Below are positions 52,199 to 60,318 of a DNA stretch of 64,000 bases, in pieces (the first letter of the stretch is position 1; each line of letters begins with the position of its first letter). The translations under genes and the position numbers were made by a program. The DNA lies in assembly GCF_900188445.1 (NCBI RefSeq), contig NZ_FZOR01000016.1:1-64000 (forward strand), given 5' to 3'. The notes beneath the pieces are model-generated. The model was not told where the DNA came from, made no database searches, and saw only the letters and a program-made list of their open reading frames with translations. Source of the DNA: Actinomadura meyerae. GTDB lineage: Bacteria; Actinomycetota; Actinomycetes; Streptosporangiales; Streptosporangiaceae.

Positions 52199-52705
52199 TC
52201 AGGCGGAGGGCTTGTCCGCCGCCTCGACCTTCGTTTTCCCCTTCGGCTCGGACGCGGGCTCGCCGTCCTCGTCCGACGCGGTGTCCTCGGCGCGGGGCTC
52301 GCCGTCCTTCGACAGGTCGACCTCGGCGCCGTCCTTCGACAGGTCGACGGCGTCGTCGTCCTCGTCGCCGCCGTCCTCGTCGAGCTCGTCGTCGATCTCG
52401 TCCGGCTCGTCGTCCTTCAGGACCTGCATGACGGCCTGCTTGACGAAGTGCACCTCGACACCGTCGGCGATCTCCAGCAGGAGGCCGTCGTCGTCGACCT
52501 CGACCACGGTGGCGCGCATGCCGCTGGTCGTCAGCACGCGGGCACCGGGCTGGATGTCGTTCTGCATCTGCATCTGCTCTCTGCGCCGCTTGCTCTGCGG
52601 GCGGATGAGCAGGAAGTAGAAGACAAGCGGAATGGCCAGGAGCAGGAGCAGATTGAAGGCTCCGCTGCCGCCGGATTCCGCCGCGAGAATCATGTCGCTG
52701 CCCAT
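52199..52705 (-). CDS. yajC: Preprotein translocase subunit YajC
   Basis: The 168-residue protein has one N-terminal span (FNLLLLLAIPLVFYFLLIRP) followed by the YajC core QSKRRREQMQMQNDIQPGARVLTTSGM, of which RVLTTSGM is diagnostic. The last 80 residues are strongly acidic, with a doubled VDLSKDG unit. The start is ATG 52705 after AAGGATG; ATG 52693 is possible. It lies between ruvB and secD, as is usual in actinomycetes. Confidence 0.95.
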   Translation of the reverse strand: MGSDMILAAESGGSGAFNLLLLLAIPLVFYFLLIRPQSKRRREQMQMQNDIQPGARVLTTSGMRATVVEVDDDGLLLEIADGVEVHFVKQAVMQVLKDDEPDEIDDELDEDGGDEDDDAVDLSKDGAEVDLSKDGEPRAEDTASDEDGEPASEPKGKTKVEAADKPSA

Positions 52706-52882
52706 TACGGGAGCATCCTTCCGATGTCGATTGCCCAGCCTGTGGCCGGAACGGCCACGCGCACGGGACCGCCGGCTGGAGACGGTGAACCAAGTCCCGG
52801 AGTCTAGAGAGTACGCGAGACCCCGGCAACGACGCGACGAGCGGCGACGCCGGGAAGTTCCCAAGCCGTTACCGGATGATCA

Positions 52883-53950
52883 CTATTCCGGTGAGGCGGC
52901 GTCCTCGTCCACGTCGAACAGGGTCCCCGCCAGCGGCGCCGTCGACGGCTGGGCGAGACCCAGATGCGCCCACGCGGCGGCCGTGGCGACCCGCCCGCGC
53001 GGCGTCCGCGCCAGCAGTCCCTGCCGGACGAGGAACGGCTCGGCGACGACCTCGACGGTCTCCGGCTCCTCCCCCACCGACACGGCGAGGGTGGACAGGC
53101 CGACCGGGCCGCCGCCGAACTTGCGCATCAGCGACTCCAGGACGGACCGGTCGAGCCGGTCCAGCCCCCGTTCGTCCACCTCGTACAACGCGAGTGCCGC
53201 CCGGGCTGATTCCTGGGTGATGACGCCGTCGGCGCGGACCTCGGCGTAGTCGCGGACGCGGCGCAGCAGCCGGTTGGCGATGCGGGGCGTGCCGCGGGAC
53301 CGGCCGGCGACCTCGGCGGCGGCGTCGTCGGTGATCTCCACGTCGAGCAGCTTCGCCGACCGGCGGACGATGACCTCCAGTTCGGCGGGCTCGTAGAAGT
53401 CCATGTGCGCGACGAAGCCGAACCGGTCGCGCAGCGGGCCGGGCAGCATGCCCGCCCGGGTGGTGGCGCCGACCAGCGTGAACGGCGCGATGTCGAGCGG
53501 GATCGCGGTCGCGCCCGGCCCCTTGCCCACGACGACGTCGACCCGGAAATCCTCCATCGCCATGTAGAGCATCTCCTCGGCGGGGCGCGCCAGCCGGTGG
53601 ATCTCGTCCAGGAACAGGACCTCGCCCTCGGCGAGGGTGGACAGCACCGCCGCGAGGTCGCCGGCCCGCTCGATCGCGGGGCCGGAGGAGATCCGCAGCG
53701 GCTGCCCGAGCTCCGCCGCGATGATCATGGCGAGGGTGGTCTTGCCGAGGCCGGGCCCGCCCGACAGCAGCACGTGGTCGGGCGTCCGGCCGCGCCGCAG
53801 CGCGCTGTGCAGCACCAGTGACAGCTGCTCGCGGACCCGCTCCTGGCCGACGAAGTCGTCCAGCTTCTTCGGCCGCAGCGCGGCCTCGATCCGCTGCTCC
53901 TCGGCGCCGTCGGCGCCCGCCGAGACCAGCCGCTCGAAATCCTCGCTCAT
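52883..53950 (-). CDS. ruvB: Holliday junction branch migration helicase RuvB
   Basis: The 355-residue AAA+ motor drives branch migration with RuvA. It has Walker A GGPGLGKTT, Walker B LFLDEIHRL, sensor 1 VGATTRAG and a C-terminal winged helix (YEVDERGLDRLDR, RTPRGRVAT). The ATG at 53950 overlaps the ruvA stop (ATGA). The longer open frame upstream overlaps ruvA and is not coding. Confidence 0.97.
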   Translation of the reverse strand: MSEDFERLVSAGADGAEEQRIEAALRPKKLDDFVGQERVREQLSLVLHSALRRGRTPDHVLLSGGPGLGKTTLAMIIAAELGQPLRISSGPAIERAGDLAAVLSTLAEGEVLFLDEIHRLARPAEEMLYMAMEDFRVDVVVGKGPGATAIPLDIAPFTLVGATTRAGMLPGPLRDRFGFVAHMDFYEPAELEVIVRRSAKLLDVEITDDAAAEVAGRSRGTPRIANRLLRRVRDYAEVRADGVITQESARAALALYEVDERGLDRLDRSVLESLMRKFGGGPVGLSTLAVSVGEEPETVEVVAEPFLVRQGLLARTPRGRVATAAAWAHLGLAQPSTAPLAGTLFDVDEDAASPE

Positions 53951-54549
53951 TTGCTCAGCTTCTTCAGGGCGGCCTTCAGCAGCGCGGCCACCGGCGGGGT
54001 CTCGCCGCCGTCGAGGTCGGCGGCGACGGCGTCCACGGCGGCGTCGGCGTCCTTGGCCGACCAGCCGAGGTTCACCAGGCCCATCTGGACCTGGTCGCGC
54101 CATGCCTCGCCGCGCGCGGGGGCGCGAACGTCGTCGCCGCCGCCGACGGGCCCGCCGAGGCGGTCCTTGAGCTCCAGGACGATGCGCTGGGCCCCCTTCT
54201 TGCCGATGCCGGGCACCTTGGTCAGGGCGGCGACGTCCTCGGCGGCCACGGCGCGGCGCAGCGCGTCGGGGGTGTGGACGGCGAGCATCGCCAGCGCGAG
54301 CCGCGGCCCGATGCCGCTGGCGGTCTGGAGCAGCTCGAACACCGCGCGCTCGTCGTCGTCGGCGAACCCGAACAGGGTCAGGGAGTCCTCGCGGACGACG
54401 AGGGACGTCGGCACGTGCGCGGGGTCGCCGACCCGCAGCCCGGCGAGGGTCGCGGGCGTGCACTGCACCGACAGGCCGACGCCGTGCACGTCGATCACCG
54501 CCCCGTCGGGCCCGGCGGCGGCCACCCGGCCGCTGACGAAGGCGATCAC
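53947..54549 (-). CDS. ruvA: Holliday junction DNA-binding protein RuvA
   Basis: The 200-residue protein forms the tetramer that holds the junction. It starts MIAFVSGRVAA and has the OB fold with VIDVHGVGLSVQ, helix-hairpin-helix motifs ASGIGPRLALAML and VPGIGKKGAQRIVLELKD, and a C-terminal three-helix domain that contacts RuvB. The start is GTG 54549, overlapping the ruvC stop as GTGA. Confidence 0.97.
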   Translation of the reverse strand: MIAFVSGRVAAAGPDGAVIDVHGVGLSVQCTPATLAGLRVGDPAHVPTSLVVREDSLTLFGFADDDERAVFELLQTASGIGPRLALAMLAVHTPDALRRAVAAEDVAALTKVPGIGKKGAQRIVLELKDRLGGPVGGGDDVRAPARGEAWRDQVQMGLVNLGWSAKDADAAVDAVAADLDGGETPPVAALLKAALKKLSK

Positions 54550-55121
54550 TGGACACTTCCTCCTCTGCTGCGCGCGGCGAGCCGCGCCCGCTCGGCCCGG
54601 GCCGCCTCCTCGACGCGCGACCGTCGGGCCTGTGCGAGCCGCTGCTGGGCTCCCCCGCGCCACACGTGGCAGATGGCGAGGGCGAGCGCGTCGGCCGCGT
54701 CGGCCGGGCTGGGCGCCGTCTCCAGGGCCAGCAGCCGGGTCACCATCCGGGTGACCTGCGCCTTGTCGGCGCGGCCGTTGCCGGTGACGGCGGCCTTCGC
54801 CTCGCTCGGGGTGTGCAGCGCGACGGGCAGCCCGCGGCGGGCCGCCGCCAGCATCGCGATGCCGGCGGCCTGCGCGGTCCCCATCACGGTGCGGACGTTG
54901 TGCTGGGAGAACACCCGCTCGACGGCGACGGCGTCGGGCCGGAACTCCTCCATCACGGCCTCGATGCCCGCCTCGATGCCCACCAGGCGCAGGGCGTGGT
55001 CCTCGTCGGCGGCGGTCCGCACGACCGACACGTGCACCAGGCGGAGCCGCTTGCCCGGGGCGCCGTCGACGACGCCCACCCCGCACCGGGTGAGCCCGGG
55101 GTCCACCCCCATCACCCGCAC
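54546..55121 (-). CDS. ruvC: Crossover junction endodeoxyribonuclease RuvC
   Basis: The 191-residue nuclease resolves Holliday junctions. The catalytic acids appear as D in VMGVDPGLTRCG, E in VAVERVFSQHN and the paired Asp in SPADAADALALAICH. I chose GTG 55121 because AAGGAG lies five bases upstream; ATG 55139 or the internal ATG are alternatives. A Arg/Ala-rich C-terminal tail is present. It heads ruvC-ruvA-ruvB. Confidence 0.96.
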   Translation of the reverse strand: MRVMGVDPGLTRCGVGVVDGAPGKRLRLVHVSVVRTAADEDHALRLVGIEAGIEAVMEEFRPDAVAVERVFSQHNVRTVMGTAQAAGIAMLAAARRGLPVALHTPSEAKAAVTGNGRADKAQVTRMVTRLLALETAPSPADAADALALAICHVWRGGAQQRLAQARRSRVEEAARAERARLAARSRGGSVQ

Positions 55122-55227
55122 GGCCGCTCCTTCGATCATCTGTTCGGCCGCCAACGCTACCAATCCGGAGGGCCTCGCGTGGAGGGGCTCCGCGGGCGTG
55201 TCCCCGGCGGGGCCGGGCCCGACGCGC

Positions 55228-55263
55228 GACGCCGCCGCGTCCCGGGCGGGGCGCGGCGGCGTC
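55228..55263 (-). terminator. GC hairpin downstream of yebC
   Basis: GACGCCGCCGCG (228-239) pairs perfectly with CGCGGCGGCGTC (252-263) around a 12-base loop. It lies between the yebC stop and ruvC, and would separate the pdxS-yebC transcripts from the ruvC operon. Confidence 0.6.
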
Positions 55264-55318
55264 GGAGCCCGAAGGCGCGCCGTCGGGCGTCAGTCGTTCA
55301 GGCGTTCAGTCGTCAGGC

Positions 55319-55347
55319 CGTGCGCACCAGGCGGTGCGCACCAGGCG
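55319..55347. repeat. Two 14-bp tandem repeats after yebC
   Basis: GTGCGCACCAGGCG occurs twice in tandem (55320-55333 and 55334-55347), eight bases beyond the yebC stop on the minus strand. Each unit holds the palindrome GTGCGCAC. It is probably a local duplication; a role in RNA 3'-end structure is possible. Confidence 0.55.
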
Positions 55348-55354
55348 GTGGGCG

Positions 55355-56110
55355 TCAGGCGTCGATGGACGCCATGACCTCGTCGGACACGTCGAAGTTG
55401 GCGTAGACGTCCTGGACGTCGTCGGAGTCCTCCAGGGCGTCGAGGAGGCGGAACACCTTCTTGGCGTTGTCCTCGTCGAGGGGGACGGTGACGCTCGGCA
55501 GGAACTTGCTCTCGGCCGACTCGTAGTCGATGCCGGCCTCCACCAGGGCGGTGCGGACCGCGACCAGGTCGCCGGCCTCGCTGACCACCTCGAAGTTGTC
55601 GTCGTCGAGGTCGTTGACCTCCTCGGCGCCCGCGTCGAGGACGGCCATCATGACGTCGTCCTCGCTGGTGCCGGCCTTGGGGACGATCACGACGCCCTTG
55701 CGGTTGAACATGTACGACACCGAGCCCGGGTCGGCGAGGGAGCCGCCGTTGCGGGTGAGCGCGACGCGGACCTCGGAGGCGGCGCGGTTGCGGTTGTCGG
55801 TGAGGCACTCGATCAGGACGGCGACGCCGCCGGGCGCGTAGCCCTCGTAGGTGATCGTCTGCCAGTCGGCCCCGCCGGCCTCCTCGCCGGCGCCGCGCTT
55901 GCGGGCCCGCTCGATGTTGTCGTTGGGGACCGAGTTCTTCTTCGCCTTGTAGATGGCGTCGTAGAGGGTGGGGTTCGCGTCGGGGTCGCCGCCGCCGGTG
56001 CGGGCCGCCACCTCGATGTTCTTGATCAGCTTCGCGAAGAGCTTGCCCCGCTTGGCGTCGAGGGCCGCCTTCTTGTGCTTGGTCGTCGCCCACTTGGAAT
56101 GGCCGGACAT
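55355..56110 (-). CDS. yebC: YebC/PmpR family protein
   Basis: The 251-residue protein starts MSGHSKWATTKHKKAALDAKR and has the family segments KNSVPNDNIERARKRG, YEGYAPGGVAVLIECLTDN and MFNRKGVVIV. Members have been described both as transcription regulators and as translation factors that relieve ribosome stalling at proline stretches. It lies three bases after pdxT and is likely co-transcribed with it. Confidence 0.96.
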   Translation of the reverse strand: MSGHSKWATTKHKKAALDAKRGKLFAKLIKNIEVAARTGGGDPDANPTLYDAIYKAKKNSVPNDNIERARKRGAGEEAGGADWQTITYEGYAPGGVAVLIECLTDNRNRAASEVRVALTRNGGSLADPGSVSYMFNRKGVVIVPKAGTSEDDVMMAVLDAGAEEVNDLDDDNFEVVSEAGDLVAVRTALVEAGIDYESAESKFLPSVTVPLDEDNAKKVFRLLDALEDSDDVQDVYANFDVSDEVMASIDA

Positions 56111-56113
56111 CTG

Positions 56114-56731
56114 TCACTCCTCCTCTGTCGTCCGGCGCACCAGATCGGCGAAGTAGTGGTGCACGCGGAAGTCGCCTGTCAACTCCGGATGGAACGAGGT
56201 CGCCATGAGACGTCCCTGACGAACGGCGACGATCCTACCGGCGTTCGGACCGCTCTCGGCGCGTCCGAGGATCTCGACGGCGGCGCCGACGGACTCGACC
56301 CAGGGCGCGCGGATGAAAACGGCGTGGTACGGCGTGTCCCCCATGCCGGCGAGCGGCACCGCGGCCTCGAAGGAGTCGACCTGCCGGCCGAACGCGTTGC
56401 GCCGCACGGTCATGTCGATCCCGCCGATGGTCTCCTGCCCGGCGGCGCCGTCCCGGATCCGGTCGGCCAGCATGATCATGCCGGCGCAGGACCCGTAGGC
56501 GGGCAGGCCCGCCTCGATCCGCTTGCGCAGCGGGTCGAGCAGCTCGAACGAGCGCGCCAGCCGCCACATGGTGGTGGACTCTCCGCCGGGCAGGACCAGC
56601 CCGTCGACGCGCTCCAGCTCCTCGGGGCGGCGCACGGCCAGGGTGCGCGCGCCCGCCGCCTCCAGGGCGCGGACGTGCTCGCGCACGTCGCCCTGGAGGG
56701 CGAGCACACCGATCGTCGGCTCAGTGGTCAC
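56114..56731 (-). CDS. pdxT: Pyridoxal 5'-phosphate synthase glutaminase subunit PdxT
   Basis: PdxT makes ammonia from glutamine for PdxS. The 205-residue class I glutaminase begins TIGVLALQGDVREH and has LVLPGGESTTM, the nucleophile cysteine in YGSCAGMIML, and the His-Glu pair in SFHPELTGD. The start is GTG 56731. Here it is separated from pdxS by a DUF6928-type gene rather than adjacent to it. Confidence 0.96.
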   Translation of the reverse strand: MTTEPTIGVLALQGDVREHVRALEAAGARTLAVRRPEELERVDGLVLPGGESTTMWRLARSFELLDPLRKRIEAGLPAYGSCAGMIMLADRIRDGAAGQETIGGIDMTVRRNAFGRQVDSFEAAVPLAGMGDTPYHAVFIRAPWVESVGAAVEILGRAESGPNAGRIVAVRQGRLMATSFHPELTGDFRVHHYFADLVRRTTEEE

Positions 56732-56840
56732 GAGGGAACCTTCCGGGATGAGGGGGCCGCGTCAAACCCTAGACGTTGCTTACAACACGGCGCGACCTGC
56801 CCGGTCTTCCCCCCGGACGCGCGGGCGCCTCAGGCGGCGG

Positions 56841-57455
56841 TCAGGCCAGTTTGAAGCGGCGCAGCGGCAGTTCGAGGGGCAGGAAGCCGTCCTTGCCGCG
56901 GTCGGCGATGCCGCGGCCGAACATGTGCGCGGCGGCGAGCGCGAGCCCGAACTCCTCGGGGTCGAACGGCAGCGGGACGTCCGGCGCGCCCGCGTCGACG
57001 GCATGCCAGAACGGGCGCTCGGCGGGCAGCCGGGCGCCCTGGTCGACGACGACGCCGTCCTCGGCGGTGACGAACACGTCGCGCAGCAGCGTCCCCGACT
57101 CGTACCAGCGGAACCAGCAGCCGCGGATCACCGTGTGCAGGACGAGGACGCCGCAGCGGGACCCGGGCAGGGCCGCCGCCGCGGTGTCGGCGATGCGGCG
57201 GGCGTCGTCGTCGAGGCAGAACAGCCGCCGGTCGCACAGCAGCAGCGCGCGGTCGAACGCCCCGACGAACAGCTCGTCCTCGTACGGCCAGAGCGCGAAG
57301 TCCAGGACCGTGTCACCGGTCTCGGTCAGGGCGGCCGCGGGATAGAGCCGGTGGGCGATCCGCGCGGCCCCGTCCGGGTCGGGCGCGAGGCCCGGCCCGA
57401 ACACCTCGGTGGGTTCACCCGCGCTCGCGCAGGCCAGCGCGACCGACCAAGCCAT
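56841..57455 (-). CDS. DUF6928-like protein
   Basis: The 204-residue product contains the pattern RLYPAAALTETGDTVLDFAL, FVGAFDRALLLCDRRLF, VIRGCWFRWYESGTLLRDVF and LPAERPFWHAVDAG, which I recognise as DUF6928; no function is known. It has no signal peptide or membrane span. The start at ATG 57455 follows GGAGGGGAGAGC; an upstream frame to 57509 lacks a ribosome-binding site. It lies between pdxS and pdxT on the same strand, a position that interrupts the vitamin B6 pair. Confidence 0.75.
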   Translation of the reverse strand: MAWSVALACASAGEPTEVFGPGLAPDPDGAARIAHRLYPAAALTETGDTVLDFALWPYEDELFVGAFDRALLLCDRRLFCLDDDARRIADTAAAALPGSRCGVLVLHTVIRGCWFRWYESGTLLRDVFVTAEDGVVVDQGARLPAERPFWHAVDAGAPDVPLPFDPEEFGLALAAAHMFGRGIADRGKDGFLPLELPLRRFKLA

Positions 57456-57562
57456 GCTCTCCCCTCCCGCGGCCGGACACCGCCCGAGGGTGCGCCCCTC
57501 GCCGGCCACGCCGCCAGGTTAACCCTGCCGGGCGGCGCTGTGGAGCCCGGGTCCCGGTCACC

Positions 57563-58486
57563 TCACCAGCCGCGGCCCGCGAACTTCTGGTCCTCGCCGA
57601 GGGAGGCCGCGTTGATGCCGACCATGGCCTCGCCGAGCCCGCGGGACACCTTGGCGATCACGTCGGGGTCGTCGTGGAAGGTGGTGGCCTTCACGATGGC
57701 CTCGGCGCGCTGGGCCGGGTTGCCGGACTTGAAGATCCCGGAGCCGACGAAGACGCCCTCGGCGCCGAGCTGCATCATCATGGCCGCGTCGGCCGGGGTG
57801 GCGATGCCGCCGGCGGTGAACAGCACGACGGGCAGCTTGCCGTCCCGCGCGACCTCCTTGACCAGCTCGTACGGGGCCTGGAGCTCCTTGGCGGCGACGT
57901 ACAGCTCGTCCTCGGGCAGGTTCTGCAGCCGCCGGATCTCCTGCCGGATCCTGCGCATGTGGGTGGTCGCGTTGGAGACGTCCCCGGTGCCGGCCTCGCC
58001 CTTGGAGCGGATCATCGCCGCGCCCTCGGTGATGCGGCGCAGCGCCTCGCCGAGGCTGGTGGCGCCGCACACGAACGGCACGGTGAACGCCCACTTGTCG
58101 ATGTGGTTGTCGTAGTCGGCCGGGGTGAGCACCTCGGACTCGTCGATGTAGTCGACCCCGAGGGCCTGCAGCACCTGGGCCTCGACGAAGTGCCCGATGC
58201 GGGCCTTGGCCATCACCGGGATGGAGACCGCGCTGATGATCCCGTCGATCATGTCGGGGTCGCTCATCCGGGAGATGCCGCCCTCGGCGCGGATGTCGGC
58301 GGGCACCCGCTCCAGGGCCATGACGGCGACCGCGCCCGCGTCTTCGGCGATCTTCGCCTGGTCGGGCGTGACGACGTCCATGATCACGCCGCCCTTGAGC
58401 ATCTCCGCCATGCCGCGCTTGACGCGGGCGGTCCCGGTCTCGGGAGCGGCGTTGTCAGTGGCGGGAGTGGAAGTGGACACGGGCAT
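57563..58486 (-). CDS. pdxS: Pyridoxal 5'-phosphate synthase PdxS
   Basis: PdxS builds PLP from ribose 5-phosphate, glyceraldehyde 3-phosphate and ammonia. The 307-residue TIM-barrel protein has a 20-residue Ser/Thr-rich N-terminus, then KRGMAEMLKGGVIMDVVTP, the catalytic lysines in IPVMAKARIGHF and VVLFTAGGIATPADAAMM, and GVFVGSGIFKS. The start is ATG 58486. It is separated from the DUF3048 gene by about 130 bases and should partner PdxT. Confidence 0.97.
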   Translation of the reverse strand: MPVSTSTPATDNAAPETGTARVKRGMAEMLKGGVIMDVVTPDQAKIAEDAGAVAVMALERVPADIRAEGGISRMSDPDMIDGIISAVSIPVMAKARIGHFVEAQVLQALGVDYIDESEVLTPADYDNHIDKWAFTVPFVCGATSLGEALRRITEGAAMIRSKGEAGTGDVSNATTHMRRIRQEIRRLQNLPEDELYVAAKELQAPYELVKEVARDGKLPVVLFTAGGIATPADAAMMMQLGAEGVFVGSGIFKSGNPAQRAEAIVKATTFHDDPDVIAKVSRGLGEAMVGINAASLGEDQKFAGRGW

Positions 58487-58616
58487 TCCTCACGTGGACG
58501 GACGACAAATCACTTTCCATGATATTGCCTGCTCGCGGGACCTCTCGACCCCGCAGAGTGTCAGTCGCCACGGCCGTCCGCTTACGGAGTGACCGCCGCC
58601 CCCTCCTGGCGGAGCG

Positions 58617-59654
58617 TCAAGGGGTGTAGGGCTTGCCGTCGTTGACGAGCACCACCCAGACCTGGCCAGGCGCGAACGTCATCGGCTCGCCGTCGGCGGT
58701 GGTGAAGGTGGTCCCCTTGTCCTCCGAGGGGCGCGACCACTTGGCCTTGTAGGACTTCCCGTCGCGGAGGACGACCGCCCGCCCGCTCCCGGTGGTGTGG
58801 ATCAGCGGCGTGTAGCTGCCGAGGAAGTCGTGGAACTTCGAGCGGGTCGTCTTGGCGTACTGGATGACGACGGTCTTGCCGCCGAGCCGGCCGCCCTCGG
58901 CGGCGCGGTCGGGCCTCCCGCCCCAGCTGGCCAGCCACCGCTTCTGCTCGGCCGACCACGTGAACCCCATCGTCGCGCTGGGCCAGCGCGCGGTGAAGGA
59001 CCGGGCCGGCTCGCCGCCCTCGGGCGCGGCCCCGAACCGGAAGCCGATGTCGCGCGGCTTCGCGGCCTTCGGCGCCCGCTTGAGCAGGTCCTTCGGGTCG
59101 GCGTACAGGTTGTAGGGGATGCGCTTGGCGCTGGAGCGGGAGTAGGCGCCGCCGGCCTTCTCCTGGGAGAGGTCGTACACCGGCGCCTTGCGGATGTACT
59201 TCTTCATCTTGCTCTGGACGCCGGAGAACGCGAAGGCGGGGCGGCCGAACTGCGGCAGGATGTGCAGGTCGGAGATGCGGGCGCTGCGCACCGGCCCGAC
59301 CCGCTTCGGCAGCCTGGACGAGTAGACGGCCATCAGCCGGGTCTCGCCGCCCTCGACCTGCTCGACGTAGACGATGTCGGCGTCCTTCACCCCGCTCTGC
59401 GGCAGCGCCGGCGCGGTGTTCTCGATCTTGACGGCGAGGACCGGGCCGGTCAGCCCCTTCCGGCCGCCGTTGAACGGGTGCACGGCGGGCTCGGGCGTCC
59501 CGGACGGCGGCGCGGGCGTCCCCGTGCTGCGGGGCGGCGGCGCGCTGTCCGGCTTCTCCGAGCCGGAGCAGGCGGCCAGGCCGGCCCCGAGGACGAGGGC
59601 GCCCAGGCCCGCGGCCGCGCGGCCGCGGGCGGTGCCGGTCCAAGCGGATCGCAC
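58617..59654 (-). CDS. DUF3048 domain lipoprotein
   Basis: The 345-residue protein has a lipoprotein signal peptide: basic MRSAWTGTARGR, a hydrophobic stretch and a lipobox LAAC ending at C29. A Pro/Ser-rich linker follows. The DUF3048 domain has LAVKIENTAPALPQSGVKDADIVYVE, shortened here to VKIENTAPALPQSGVKDADI, FSGVQSKMKKYI and KTVVIQYAKTTRSKFHD. The family binds metal or acts at the cell envelope but is poorly characterised. The start is GTG 59654. Confidence 0.92.
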   Translation of the reverse strand: MRSAWTGTARGRAAAGLGALVLGAGLAACSGSEKPDSAPPPRSTGTPAPPSGTPEPAVHPFNGGRKGLTGPVLAVKIENTAPALPQSGVKDADIVYVEQVEGGETRLMAVYSSRLPKRVGPVRSARISDLHILPQFGRPAFAFSGVQSKMKKYIRKAPVYDLSQEKAGGAYSRSSAKRIPYNLYADPKDLLKRAPKAAKPRDIGFRFGAAPEGGEPARSFTARWPSATMGFTWSAEQKRWLASWGGRPDRAAEGGRLGGKTVVIQYAKTTRSKFHDFLGSYTPLIHTTGSGRAVVLRDGKSYKAKWSRPSEDKGTTFTTADGEPMTFAPGQVWVVLVNDGKPYTP

Positions 59655-59764
59655 GATGTACCCCTCCCTGTGGACGATCTGCCAGAGGGTAGCGAACGCC
59701 GCCGCGTGCGCCCGCCCGTCCAGCGGTACGGCCGCGGGGCGGCGCTGTGATCAACGTCGCACCG

Positions 59765-60307
59765 TCAGATTCCGGGCGGGTCGTCGTCGATCTCGAAGAA
59801 GTCGGGGAGCGCGGCGCGGCCGGCGAGCGGCAGCACCCTGATGAGCAGCTTGCGGCGCGCGGTGCGGGCCTGGGCGACCGCGTCGTTGTAGAAGCGGCGG
59901 GCGTAGGCGACCTTCGCGGCGGCCGACGACAGCTCGTCCAGCACCTCCCCGCCGTCGCCCGCGCCCCGCTCGGTGATCGTGCGGACGAACTCGGGCTGGT
60001 CGACGACCGCGCGCAGCGCCCGGGACAGGTCGCTCTCGGCGAACTCGCGGCGCTCGGCGTCGGCGGTGCGCGCCTCGTGCGCGGCCGTCGCCAGCACCAG
60101 GCTGGTGGCGGGGTCCAGCAGCCGGGACGCGGCCAGCTCCAGCGCGGCCGCGGCCCGCCGCACGAGCGCGGCGTCCAGCGCGGCGCGGGCGGTCTCGACC
60201 CGGACGTGCAGCCGGTCGAGGCGGGTGGCGCGCCACGACACGTACACGCCGACCAGGAAGACGACGGCGATCCAGAACAGGACGTCGATGATCCAGTCGT
60301 AGGACAT
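59765..60307 (-). CDS. Membrane-anchored helical protein (LemA-like region)
   Basis: The 180-residue protein has one N-terminal span (WIIDVLFWIAVVFLVGVYVSW) followed by long Ala/Arg-rich helices. AKVAYARRFYNDAVAQARTARRK resembles LemA, where YN-V-YN segments occur, but only the ARRFYNDAV part is close. It ends in an acidic FFEIDDDPPGI. I do not assign a function. It lies 11 bases after pimA and commonly sits near phosphatidylinositol-mannoside genes in actinomycetes. Confidence 0.6.
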   Translation of the reverse strand: MSYDWIIDVLFWIAVVFLVGVYVSWRATRLDRLHVRVETARAALDAALVRRAAAALELAASRLLDPATSLVLATAAHEARTADAERREFAESDLSRALRAVVDQPEFVRTITERGAGDGGEVLDELSSAAAKVAYARRFYNDAVAQARTARRKLLIRVLPLAGRAALPDFFEIDDDPPGI

Positions 60308-60318
60308 GCGGTGCGCTC

